Shown here piece by piece: positions 1 to 7,452 of a DNA stretch of 64,000 nt (its first letter is position 1; each line of letters begins with the position of its first letter). The stretch is from positions 280,701 to 344,700 of the forward strand of contig DLHP01000030.1 of assembly GCA_002483285.1 (NCBI GenBank). The letters are read 5' to 3'. The notes beneath the pieces are model-generated. The model saw only the letters and a list, made by a program, of their open reading frames with translations. It was not told the origin of the DNA and did no database searches. Source of the DNA: Flavobacterium sp. UBA7665. Its GTDB lineage: Bacteria > Bacteroidota > Bacteroidia > Flavobacteriales > Flavobacteriaceae. Position numbers and translations under genes: made by a program.

Positions 1-384
1 ATACCCTTTTTTATCCACCTTAAGCCTAAAAGCCAACGGCATCGTAATATAATCGAAAGTAACCCAGCCATGCCGAACGACCGACCGGTACGGCTGTAAT
101 TCAATAGGCAACGCTGGATTGTAGTTATCGTAAAATATATTCTCAAAGGTGTTCGTGCCTATTTTGCGTTCAAAGACCAACCCGCTAAGAAACGACCACT
201 TTTTATGAAACGGATACTCAAACGAGACTCCTGCAGTAAAACCGAATTGAGAATCATAAGCGTCAGGCCCTATAAAATTGTTATAATTAGCGCCAGCAAC
301 GACACCCAATTTGAGTTTTTCCTGCCCTTGGGAAACCGCAATAAGTAATAAACCCATTGCCACGGAAAGTAATGTTTTCTTCAT
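1..384 (-). CDS. Outer-membrane beta-barrel protein (partial, 3' end outside window)
   Basis: The first 128 codons of a reverse-strand gene can be read; the rest lies beyond base 1. The start is the ATG at 384, which opens a signal peptide (MKKTLLSVAMGLLLIAVSQG) followed by KLGVVAGANYNNF and alternating polar and aromatic stretches (FTAGVSFEYPF, KWSFLSGLVFERK). This pattern of short amphipathic strands is typical of small PorT/OmpW-like outer-membrane barrels of Bacteroidota (known of the family). The exact family and function cannot be told from the fragment. Confidence 0.7.
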   Translation of the reverse strand, partial: MKKTLLSVAMGLLLIAVSQGQEKLKLGVVAGANYNNFIGPDAYDSQFGFTAGVSFEYPFHKKWSFLSGLVFERKIGTNTFENIFYDNYNPALPIELQPYRSVVRHGWVTFDYITMPLAFRLKVDKKGY

Positions 385-435
385 TTCGTTTGCTTGATGC
401 CACGAACATAACGAAATTTTTCGGGATTTACGGCT

Positions 436-510
436 GCCCGCGTTAGCGATTGCAGCGGTATCCTTTTATGGAGTTTACGAAATAAAAAGATATAGTGAAA
501 AGCGCGGGCC
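436..510 (+). repeat. Dispersed hairpin repeat, copy 1
   Basis: The core GCAGCGGTATCCTTTT and AAAAAGATATAG flank a short hairpin arm (ATCCTTTTAT pairs with ATAAAAAGAT). The unit is bounded by GCCCGCG at 436-442 and CGCGGGC at 503-509. The same core recurs near 8536, 28773 and, inverted, 61041. It lies in the gap between the truncated barrel gene and ychF. Confidence 0.6.
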
Positions 511-556
511 AAAGGCAACGCCAAAAAAGAAACACGCTACACCAATAAATCCGAAG

Positions 557-607
557 CGAAGCGTGTCCAAAGGCGCAGCCGTGTCTAAAGCGTCAGCGTG
601 TCTAAAC
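557..607. repeat. Three tandem ~17-bp units at the ychF 3' end
   Basis: Three imperfect copies of a unit ending in GYGTGTCYAAAG run from 557 to 607 and reach into the stop codon of ychF (602-604). This is a small local duplication with no recognised function. Confidence 0.5.
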
Positions 608-1696
608 GTTAAACCTAAAATGCATCACATCGCCATCTTTCACCACATACTCCTTACCTTCTACCCTGAGTTTTCCGGCTTCCTTGACTTTGGATTCTGA
701 TCCGAACGCCACATAATCGTCGAATGCGATGACTTCGGCGCGGATGAAACCTTTCTCGAAATCGGTGTGGATTACGCCCGCAGCTTGTGGCGCAGTGGCT
801 CCGATGTTGACCGTCCAGGCGCGGACTTCCTTGACTCCGGCGGTGAAATAGGTTTGTTGTTTGAGTAATTTATACGCGGCGCGGATTAGAACCGAGGCTC
901 CAGGCTCTGTCAATCCCATGTCTTCGAGGAACACCTGACGCTCTTCGTAGCTTTCGAGTTCGGTGATGTCGGCTTCGGCGCCTACTGATAATACGATGAC
1001 TTCGGCGTCTTCGTCTTTTACCAATTCACGAACCTGATCGACGTATTTATTGCCTTTTACGGCCGAGGCTTCGTCGACATTACACACGTATAAAACGGGT
1101 TTTGAGGTGATGAGTTGGAAGGATTCCATTAATTCTTCCTCGTCGTTGTTTTGCGGCACAATGGTGCGTGCCGATTTGGCTTGTAGCAAGGCTTCGCGGA
1201 TGCGATCGAGCAAAACTTTTTCTGTTTGTGCTTCTTTATTTCCGGTTTTGGCGGCACGATTAACCTTTTCGAGACGTTTTTCTACGGTTTCGAGGTCTTT
1301 GAGTTGGAGCTCGATATCAATAGTCTCTTTGTCGCGGATGGGGTTGACGTTGCCATCGACGTGTACAATGTTGTCATTGTCAAAACAGCGCAACACGTGG
1401 ATAATCGCGTTGCATTCGCGGATGTTGCCAAGGAATTGGTTTCCTAATCCTTCGCCTTTGGACGCGCCTTTAACGAGACCTGCAATGTCTACGATGTCTA
1501 CAGTAGCCATTTGCACGCGCTCGGGTTTGACGAGTTCTTCGAGTTTGTTGATGCGCGGATCGGGTACGCTGACCACGCCGATATTGGGCTCAATCGTGCA
1601 AAACGGGAAGTTCGCGCTTTGGGCTTTGGCGTTAGACAAACAATTGAATAAGGTTGATTTTCCTACGTTGGGTAATCCTACAATTCCGGCTTTCAT
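602..1696 (-). CDS. ychF: Redox-regulated ATPase YchF
   Basis: 364 residues, full length for the YchF/OLA1 subfamily of Obg GTPases. The G1 loop GLPNVGKST is at residues 7-15, the G3 region DIAGLVKGASKGEGLG at about 70-85, and the G4 position reads NVDE instead of NKxD, the change that gives this subfamily ATP rather than GTP preference (known of the family). A C-terminal TGS domain (about 280-364) ends in DGDVMHFRFNV. Members bind ribosomes and are linked to translation and oxidative stress. The start ATG at 1696 places the P-loop at the usual distance. The gene appears monocistronic. Confidence 0.97.
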   Translation of the reverse strand: MKAGIVGLPNVGKSTLFNCLSNAKAQSANFPFCTIEPNIGVVSVPDPRINKLEELVKPERVQMATVDIVDIAGLVKGASKGEGLGNQFLGNIRECNAIIHVLRCFDNDNIVHVDGNVNPIRDKETIDIELQLKDLETVEKRLEKVNRAAKTGNKEAQTEKVLLDRIREALLQAKSARTIVPQNNDEEELMESFQLITSKPVLYVCNVDEASAVKGNKYVDQVRELVKDEDAEVIVLSVGAEADITELESYEERQVFLEDMGLTEPGASVLIRAAYKLLKQQTYFTAGVKEVRAWTVNIGATAPQAAGVIHTDFEKGFIRAEVIAFDDYVAFGSESKVKEAGKLRVEGKEYVVKDGDVMHFRFNV

Positions 1697-2027
1697 CAGG
1701 TTCTGTTTTAAAAAGTGTGCAAATATAAGGTTTAATTGGCTTGATAAAAAGTATCCATCTTTTTTGAATATTCTGATATTTTAAGTTAAAAAAATCATAT
1801 ATTTATAGTTGATTTAACCACAAGGCCTTTCGGAGACTTTGAATTTGTTAAAAATAACATTTTTCAATAATTAATGCTTTTGTTGTCCGAATCCGAACCC
1901 TGATTTGATAGGGGCTAGCAACCAAAAAAGTCTCCATTCATTTGGGGTGTGAATCCTATAACAGTTTCTAAAAGTTTCTATATCGGCTTTATTTAAATTT
2001 GTAATATATTAATCTAACACAAACAAC
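1697..2027. other. Divergent intergenic region
   Basis: 331 bases between ychF and the 2028 gene, AT-rich, with no credible reading frame. It holds GGAGACTTT (1834-1842) and its reverse complement AAAGTCTCC (1927-1935), 84 bases apart, and a -7-like box at 1994-2001. Nothing else is recognisable. Confidence 0.5.
1994..2001 (+). promoter_or_regulatory. Putative -7 box (TAAATTTG)
   Basis: Exact match to the Bacteroidota TAnnTTTG box, 27 bases upstream of the ATG at 2028. No clear TTG lies at the -33 position. Confidence 0.4.
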
Positions 2028-2567
2028 ATGAAATCAATTTTTTCAGCAGTAGCCCTTTTCGCATTGACTTTGTCTATGCAGGCACAGAACACCAATGTCA
2101 CAGAAACGTCGAAGACCACCGTCACCACGGTTAAAGACTCTGATGGTGAGAAAAAAGTAGTCAAGGAACAAAAAACCCAGGAAGCGCAAGACATTAAATT
2201 CAAGGACACCAAAGGCGATCCGTTGAACAAGGAAATGGAAGTGACTCCCGTACAAACCACCTCAGTAACGCAAATCACCAATCCCGATGGCAGCACAAGG
2301 ACCGTTCACGTTGACCGCTCTGCAGTTTACACTTCTCCGGGCGGGCAGAAATACACCTTGGCATTGGATCCGTTGGGATACAGAGTCACTTCGTCAGAGT
2401 TGAAGAAACCGGCAATCTTAAGAGCAACCTCTACCAACACCTATATTTTCAGATCTAAAGACCGTACGTCTGTTGGCTATTTTGATACGAATGGAGACTT
2501 TGTACTGGAAAACTACGATGACCAATCCGACAAAGTAAGCATCGAAAAATATACCCGCGTAAAATAA
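2028..2567 (+). CDS. Exported protein of unknown function, 179 aa
   Basis: A signal peptide (MKSIFSAVALFALTLSMQAQ) is followed by a Thr/Lys-rich, probably disordered stretch (about 21-90) with many charged residues. A more ordered C-terminal part (about 95-179) contains RSAVYTSPGGQKYTLALD and TSVGYFDTNGDFVLENYDD. I do not recognise a named family. It is likely periplasmic or surface exposed, since it has no lipobox and no T9SS tail. It stands alone between ychF and the convergent ferredoxin gene, with a strong bidirectional terminator just downstream. Confidence 0.8.
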   Translation: MKSIFSAVALFALTLSMQAQNTNVTETSKTTVTTVKDSDGEKKVVKEQKTQEAQDIKFKDTKGDPLNKEMEVTPVQTTSVTQITNPDGSTRTVHVDRSAVYTSPGGQKYTLALDPLGYRVTSSELKKPAILRATSTNTYIFRSKDRTSVGYFDTNGDFVLENYDDQSDKVSIEKYTRVK

Positions 2568-2590
2568 AATCAGCATACCTGCCATTAACG

Positions 2591-2623
2591 AAAAAATCCT
2601 GAACTCACGTTCAGGATTTTTTT
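2591..2623. terminator. Bidirectional intrinsic terminator
   Basis: Perfect stem TCCTGAAC (2597-2604) / GTTCAGGA (2609-2616) with loop TCAC, flanked by A6 on the left and T7 on the right. It serves the converging genes ending at 2567 and 2636. Confidence 0.9.
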
Positions 2624-2635
2624 ATGGTTTTGATT

Positions 2636-2986
2636 TTATTCGTTGTGCAGGAAAGCTTGGCGGTTGAGTAGCGTTTCCTCGCTCTCCACATGGTTTTCGT
2701 CAGGGACGCAACAATCTACCGGACAAACCGCGGCACATTGTGGCTCGTCGTGGAAACCTTTACACTCAGTACATTTCCCGGGTACGATATAGTAGATATC
2801 GTCGGAGATGGGCGTATTCGGTGCGTCGGCATCGGTTTCGGTACCGTCGGGCAGGATTACTTTCCCTTTGAGTTTGGTGCCGTCCTTATAACGCCAGTCG
2901 TCTGCGCCTTCGTAAATGGCAGTGTTTGGACATTCGGGTTCGCAGGCGCCGCAGTTGATACATTCGTCGGTGATGATGATAGCCAT
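2636..2986 (-). CDS. 4Fe-4S dicluster ferredoxin
   Basis: 116 residues. The first cluster motif is C9-x2-C12-x2-C15-x3-C19-P. The second is CTECKGFHDEPQCAAVCP (C-x2-C-x8-C-x3-CP), the spacing of Alvin/YfhL-type ferredoxins. The long segment between the two motifs (about 25-70) is acidic. It is a small soluble electron carrier. It is divergent from the acyl-CoA reductase gene, with about 150 bases between the starts; this pairing is, to my knowledge, common in Flavobacteriia. Its redox partner cannot be inferred from sequence. Confidence 0.95.
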   Translation of the reverse strand: MAIIITDECINCGACEPECPNTAIYEGADDWRYKDGTKLKGKVILPDGTETDADAPNTPISDDIYYIVPGKCTECKGFHDEPQCAAVCPVDCCVPDENHVESEETLLNRQAFLHNE

Positions 2987-2996
2987 AATTTCTTGG

Positions 2997-3081
2997 GTCG
3001 AAAGTTGAAAGTCTAAGGTCGAAAGAAAAAAGAGGTGTCAATTTGCAGCAGTCTTTCGACTTTGGGCTTTTGACTTTCGAC
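2997..3081. repeat. Imperfect inverted repeat of GTCGAAAG units
   Basis: The left arm (2997-3025) carries GTCGAAAGTTGAAAGTC and GGTCGAAAG. The right arm (3053-3081) carries CTTTCGAC, CTTTTGACTTTCGAC. It sits in the ferredoxin/acyl-CoA reductase divergent promoter region. A related CTTTCGACTTTCGACTT occurs at about 28272. Confidence 0.5.
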
Positions 3082-3098
3082 TTATAACCGTATTTTTG
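3070..3098 (+). promoter_or_regulatory. Putative promoter of the acyl-CoA reductase gene
   Basis: TTG at 3070-3072, an 18-base spacer, then TATTTTTG at 3091-3098, an exact match to the Bacteroidota TAnnTTTG element. Transcription would start about 35 bases before the ATG at 3141. Confidence 0.55.
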
Positions 3099-3140
3099 CC
3101 GCAAAATTACAATCAAATCCATTCATAAACAAGTAAACAG

Positions 3141-4199
3141 ATGTTACAAAGCGACAAAAAAAAATGTTTTATCGAACTCGGGAAATTTTTGGCGCAGTTT
3201 TCAGCAAATGGCAGTTCCAGAAACGATACTGTTTTGTACAATGATTTGTTTTTTGATGATTTTGAGGCTTTGATTCACCTCTCACAGTCGCACAACGGTT
3301 GGTATACGCCCGAGCAAGTGTATTTCGCGGTGCAATCGTGGGTCGAAGCGCTAACCGAGGAAAACCTCAACCAATGGCTTTCAAGATATAACCTCAGCGA
3401 GGTAAAACCCAAAAACGTAGGGTTGATTTTGGCGGGGAACATTCCGCTGGTGGGTTTCCATGATTTTCTTTCGGTATTGGTTGCCGGACACAAAGCAATC
3501 GTGAAAACTTCTTCGAACGACCAAAAACTACTGCCGTTCCTGGCCAAATACCTCTTCGCCGTTTGCCCTGATTGGCAGCAAAACATCACTTTCGTGGAAG
3601 GCAAACTCGAAAACTTCGACGCCGTGATTGCCACCGGAAGCAACAATACCGCGCGTTATTTTGACTATTATTTCAAGAACAAACCCAGCATCATCCGCAA
3701 GTCGCGCAATTCTGTGGCGGTTTTGGATGGCTCCGAAAGCAAAGAACAAATGGTGGCATTGGGCGAAGACATCTTTAGGTATTTTGGGTTGGGTTGCCGC
3801 AATGTTTCTAAGCTTTTTATCCCAAAAGATTACAATTTCGATTTGTTTTTTAACGGGATGTTCCCATATCAGGACGTCATCCAATATGAAAAATACGCGA
3901 ACAATTACGATTACAACAAGGCGGTTTTTTTGATGAGTAATTTCAAGCTGCTCGACAATGAATTCCTTACTATTAAAGAAGATCCTGGTTACGCCTCGCC
4001 TATTTCGAGTGTGTTTTACGAATATTACGACAATCTTTCGCAGGTGCAAGCCAAACTTGAAAATGACCGTGAACAAATCCAGTGCATTGTCTCTAACGGA
4101 TTGATTGAAAGCAGCGTGGCGTTTGGCCAAACACAAAAGCCTGCGCTTTGGGATTATGCCGATAATGTAGACACGATCCAGTTTTTAGCCGGTTTGTAA
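3141..4199 (+). CDS. Acyl-CoA reductase (LuxC-like)
   Basis: 352 residues of the aldehyde-dehydrogenase superfamily, LuxC-type. The cofactor-binding region reads NVGLILAGNIPLVGFHDFLSVLVAG (about 92-116) and continues with KTSSNDQKLLPFL. FRYFGLGCRNVSKLFIP (about 212-228) contains the expected catalytic cysteine in GLGCRN. These proteins reduce acyl-CoA or acyl-protein thioesters to aldehydes with NAD(P)H (family knowledge); the substrate here is unknown. No lux genes are near. It is divergent from a ferredoxin gene and lies upstream of serC, with two T9SS genes in between. Confidence 0.85.
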   Translation: MLQSDKKKCFIELGKFLAQFSANGSSRNDTVLYNDLFFDDFEALIHLSQSHNGWYTPEQVYFAVQSWVEALTEENLNQWLSRYNLSEVKPKNVGLILAGNIPLVGFHDFLSVLVAGHKAIVKTSSNDQKLLPFLAKYLFAVCPDWQQNITFVEGKLENFDAVIATGSNNTARYFDYYFKNKPSIIRKSRNSVAVLDGSESKEQMVALGEDIFRYFGLGCRNVSKLFIPKDYNFDLFFNGMFPYQDVIQYEKYANNYDYNKAVFLMSNFKLLDNEFLTIKEDPGYASPISSVFYEYYDNLSQVQAKLENDREQIQCIVSNGLIESSVAFGQTQKPALWDYADNVDTIQFLAGL

Positions 4200-4212
4200 A
4201 AAATCTTACCCG

Positions 4213-4245
4213 TTGAAAATCATGCGCTTATTTTTCCTATCTTCG
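4213..4245 (+). promoter_or_regulatory. Putative promoter of the first beta-propeller gene
   Basis: TTG at 4213-4215 and TATCTTCG at 4238-4245 (one mismatch to TAnnTTTG), spacer 22 bases. It lies directly upstream of the ATG at 4260. Confidence 0.35.
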
Positions 4246-4259
4246 GGAAAAGTAATCCC

Positions 4260-5618
4260 ATGAGAATCAATATCCTCCTACTGTTTTTTATTTTCCAGAT
4301 CGGGTTTTCACAAAGTCCGGTACAATTCTATCAAAGTATACCGGCAACAGGAACAGCTTTTGGCTCAAGGGTTGACGTTTATAACGATGAAGTGCTTGCT
4401 TCAAGTGAAACTTACACTTTGATGGGACCAATCAGTTTAGGGAAGGTTTTTCTTTACAGTTTTGAGGGCGGGTTTCACCAAACGCAGACTTTTTATCCCG
4501 ATGATGGTTTTGTAGGCGACGGATTCGGTTCGAGCCTATCGATCGCCAACGATTTTATTGCTATTGGCGCGCCCAATCACGCTGTTGGGATAGACAATAT
4601 CGGCGTGGTTTACCTCTATCACAAAGTGGGCAGTGAATACCAACTGATGCAACAACTTTCAGCCAATGAACTGGCTTTCGACCAAACGTTCGGCGATCAT
4701 GTAAAACTGCACGGGAATTTTCTTTTTATTTCGGATCGGAATCTGGTTTACGTCTATAAATACGATGGTTCTCAATGGGTATTTTCTGAACGGCTTGTTA
4801 TCGACGCCCAGGAAATCAATGCCGTAATAAAGATTGAAGCCGAGAACAATATGGTTGTTTTTAGAAATGGTTACGACTTATTGCAAGTCTACAATCGTGT
4901 GGGGGATAATTTTGTTTTTGATGAAACCATAATGGCCGGAGATCTAGAGCATTACGCGGCTGATTTTAGCCTCTCCAACGGCGAACTGTTTGTATTGACT
5001 ACTGGATTTCCCGATAATTCCCCGTTTCTCTTTGTCTACAAACAGGCGTTCGATAGTTGGTCTAATTTTGGCGGTTTCAGTGTGGGATACCAAGACCAAA
5101 TCTACACCAAAATAAAAGCCAGTAACGGGAAGGTTTTTCTAGGCTCTACGCAGTACTTCCTTACCGTCACCAGAAAATTCCCGCTGCTGTATTACAAATG
5201 GGAAAATGACAACCTTGTTTTTCAGGATCGCTATTACGGGACAGGAGCAACTAATCAAGACGATTACTTCGGAGCCGCACTGGCCTGCCACAACAACAAA
5301 CTCATAATCGGCGCACCCAACGATGGTGGCCCCGTGATTAACGGAAGGGCGTACTACCTCGATCTGACGCTGGCCACAAACCGTTTTGAAAAGCAAGCCA
5401 GTGTTATCTATCCAAATCCTGCCTCGGATGTGGTTTTTATCGATACTGACGCCGCAATCCAAAAAACCGAAGTCTGGTCTGTTGCAGGAAAACTATTGCT
5501 GTCGCAAGAGGGAAATTTGCATCAGTTGTCGCTGGGCTCATTGGCCGGTGGTATCTATTTCATCCGATGCACGTATAAGAATTCTGCTTCCGAAACCTAT
5601 AAGGTTCTCAAGAATTAA
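4260..5618 (+). CDS. T9SS-secreted FG-GAP-type beta-propeller protein (paralog 1)
   Basis: 452 residues. Signal peptide MRINILLLFFIFQIGFSQ. The body is made of about 55-65-residue blade-like repeats with the recurring form FG-(S/A/D)-x-(L/V)-x-(I/L)-x-(N/G)-x-(F/L)-(I/L)-x-I/V-G/S-A/S, for example DGFGSSLSIANDFIAIGAP and DDYFGAALACHNNKLIIGAP, each followed by G-x-V/A-Y-x-Y. This is the FG-GAP/integrin-alpha-like propeller pattern. The C-terminus (about 380-452) is a type A T9SS sorting domain: YPNPASDVVFI, EVWSVAGKLL, GGIYFIRCTY and YKVLKN. It is therefore exported across the outer membrane and probably surface attached. The ligand is unknown. It is a clear paralog of the next gene. Confidence 0.85.
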   Translation: MRINILLLFFIFQIGFSQSPVQFYQSIPATGTAFGSRVDVYNDEVLASSETYTLMGPISLGKVFLYSFEGGFHQTQTFYPDDGFVGDGFGSSLSIANDFIAIGAPNHAVGIDNIGVVYLYHKVGSEYQLMQQLSANELAFDQTFGDHVKLHGNFLFISDRNLVYVYKYDGSQWVFSERLVIDAQEINAVIKIEAENNMVVFRNGYDLLQVYNRVGDNFVFDETIMAGDLEHYAADFSLSNGELFVLTTGFPDNSPFLFVYKQAFDSWSNFGGFSVGYQDQIYTKIKASNGKVFLGSTQYFLTVTRKFPLLYYKWENDNLVFQDRYYGTGATNQDDYFGAALACHNNKLIIGAPNDGGPVINGRAYYLDLTLATNRFEKQASVIYPNPASDVVFIDTDAAIQKTEVWSVAGKLLLSQEGNLHQLSLGSLAGGIYFIRCTYKNSASETYKVLKN

Positions 5619-5696
5619 AACTGTTTTGGGCCAACCAATAACCAACATCCGAAACGCGGATGAGATTGCTTTTATCAATCTAATTAATCGATATTT

Positions 5697-7103
5697 ATGA
5701 GAAACAAATACTCTTTAATCGTTTTAGCTTTGGCTTGCCATTTTGCAAACGCGCAGGCGCTGACTGCTTTTGGCCCCACAACTGGCATGAGCGGAAAAGA
5801 TTTTGGTTCTTTTCTAGCCATTGACCAGAATAACATCCTGGTTTCTAGCATTTCGGATGCCGGAACGCCTGGGAAAGTATACGCGTTTAATAATGAAAAC
5901 GGCATTGTGCAAACTGCTGTTTTCTATCCCGATGACGCTCTGGAGACTGACGGTTTTGGGCAATCGCTGTCTGTTTCCAATGATTTGATTGCAATCGGCT
6001 CGCCGTACCACAACGTTTCTGAAGGCGCGGTCTATACATATAAAAAGAACAATACCAGTTGGGAGTTTTTGCAAAAGATTACGCCGGACGATGGCAACCC
6101 AGGCGACAACTTCGGTTCAGTTGCAAAAATCTTCGGCGAATACCTGTTCATTTCTTCACTAGGCGATGAAGCCGAAGGAAGCGCCAACCAGAATATGGGT
6201 TCTGTTTCGGTTTACAAATGGGACGGTACAGGATGGCAATACACACAAAAGCTCTTTATGGATCCGTTAGCCCCTGTATTCATGACCACTGACAGGCATT
6301 TAGGACAGCGTATCGAAATGTTCAATGGCGTATTGTATGTTAACGCCAGCTACAATATGTACAATTTTGAACTTGAAAACGACGGTTGGGTGTATCAGTC
6401 ATGGGTCAATTATAATTCAGTCGATAGCGGCATCCCTGATTTTTGTTTTACCGACGACAATTCCCAGTTTTTTCTGTTCAATTCTCCTAGCGCTTCCATG
6501 TCGTTAGACCACTTGGATTATGTGAACGGTGCGTGGGTGAATCACTCCTATATCGAACTCGAATATTTCGGTGAAGAAAATGGCTACCAGGTCCCGACTA
6601 AAATAGCAGCAATCGGTGACAAGATATTTGTAGGGTCTGATTATTATTATGAAGGTCAACCCCAGAGAAAATTTCCGATACGGTATTATCGCCTTATAGA
6701 CAACCAATTTGTATTTCAATCCATGCTTTACGGTAACGGACCCGAAAATACAGACGATTATTTCGGCTCGGTGCTGGAATCCAGCAATGAATATCTGGTT
6801 GTAGGCGCACCCATGGAAGGAACCGGAAAAGCCTACACGATTAACGCGAATCTACTATCGAACGACAGCTTTAGAAAAAGCGATGTGAAATTGTATCCTA
6901 ACCCTACTTCGGGTATTGTAAAAATAAGCGGCGACACTCGTTTTACCAAAGCGGAAGTGTATGCGGTTACCGGAAAATTACTGCTTTCGCAAGACACCGC
7001 TTTGGGAGAAATTTCGCTTCAAAAGTTTGCTGCGGGTATTTATTTCATCCGGTTACAAACAGCAAACGGTACGGCCGAAACTTTCAAGATCATCAAACAT
7101 TAG
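5697..7103 (+). CDS. T9SS-secreted FG-GAP-type beta-propeller protein (paralog 2)
   Basis: 468 residues with the same architecture as the gene 78 bases upstream: signal peptide (MRNKYSLIVLALACHFANAQ), blade repeats such as DGFGQSLSVSNDLIAIGSP, GDNFGSVAKIFGEYLFISS and DDYFGSVLESSNEYLVVGAP, and a type A sorting domain at about 397-468 (YPNPTSGIVKISG, EVYAVTGKLLLSQ, GIYFIRLQT, FKIIKH). The pair is a tandem duplication. It separates the acyl-CoA reductase gene from serC. The target surface or glycan is unknown. Confidence 0.85.
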   Translation: MRNKYSLIVLALACHFANAQALTAFGPTTGMSGKDFGSFLAIDQNNILVSSISDAGTPGKVYAFNNENGIVQTAVFYPDDALETDGFGQSLSVSNDLIAIGSPYHNVSEGAVYTYKKNNTSWEFLQKITPDDGNPGDNFGSVAKIFGEYLFISSLGDEAEGSANQNMGSVSVYKWDGTGWQYTQKLFMDPLAPVFMTTDRHLGQRIEMFNGVLYVNASYNMYNFELENDGWVYQSWVNYNSVDSGIPDFCFTDDNSQFFLFNSPSASMSLDHLDYVNGAWVNHSYIELEYFGEENGYQVPTKIAAIGDKIFVGSDYYYEGQPQRKFPIRYYRLIDNQFVFQSMLYGNGPENTDDYFGSVLESSNEYLVVGAPMEGTGKAYTINANLLSNDSFRKSDVKLYPNPTSGIVKISGDTRFTKAEVYAVTGKLLLSQDTALGEISLQKFAAGIYFIRLQTANGTAETFKIIKH

Positions 7104-7121
7104 CAGCGGATTTTTCACTAC

Positions 7122-7323
7122 ATTTTAGAAAAACATATCCTAAAAATTACGCTGCTGGTTTGCTTCCTGTATCAATTTTCATTCGCACCATTCACACGGA
7201 TTTATCCGACAGCCGAAAACTCGCAAAACATGGCAATTGAAAAGTATGCGAAAGTTCTTTATTTCATCCGCTTGAAATAGGAAAGGGCGACCAAAAGAAA
7301 CCTTCAAAATCATCAAAAATTAG
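7122..7323 (+). pseudogene. Decayed third copy of the T9SS propeller gene (signal-like start plus sorting-tail remnant)
   Basis: Directly after paralog 2, 7125-7200 reads in one frame as a hydrophobic signal-like segment (KHILKITLLVCFLYQFSFA) without an ATG. In the same frame 7231-7278 reads IEKYAKVLYFIRLK then TAG. This aligns base by base with the end of paralog 2 (codons for QKFAAGIYFIRLQ). After a one-base shift the end reads TFKIIKN and TAG (7321-7323), matching TFKIIKH at 7083-7103. A stop, a frameshift and loss of the whole propeller show that it is dead. The remnant explains most of the 349-base gap before serC. Confidence 0.6.
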
Positions 7324-7390
7324 CGTTTTTTTCGCTTCAACTACAACGTTTTTGTTAATAACATCGCGTAATTTTTCTAAAAAACAACCG

Positions 7391-7418
7391 TTGGTTCCCA
7401 ATGTATTTCCGAAATTTG
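7391..7418 (+). promoter_or_regulatory. Putative serC promoter
   Basis: TTG at 7391-7393, a 17-base spacer and GAAATTTG at 7411-7418 (one mismatch to TAnnTTTG). It lies 35 bases upstream of the preferred serC ATG. Confidence 0.4.
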
Positions 7419-7452
7419 TCGCCTAAATTTTTTGGAAATGCTCACAGATACA

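Noticed and set aside
1050..1784. 244-codon plus-strand open frame opposite ychF
   Set aside because: It lies fully antisense to a clear YchF gene; the Ser/Leu/Arg-rich translation is typical of a shadow frame.
7432..7452. Upstream TTG/ATG starts of serC
   Set aside because: The family start MKKHNYSAGP at 7453 fits better and the extra residues lie against the promoter.
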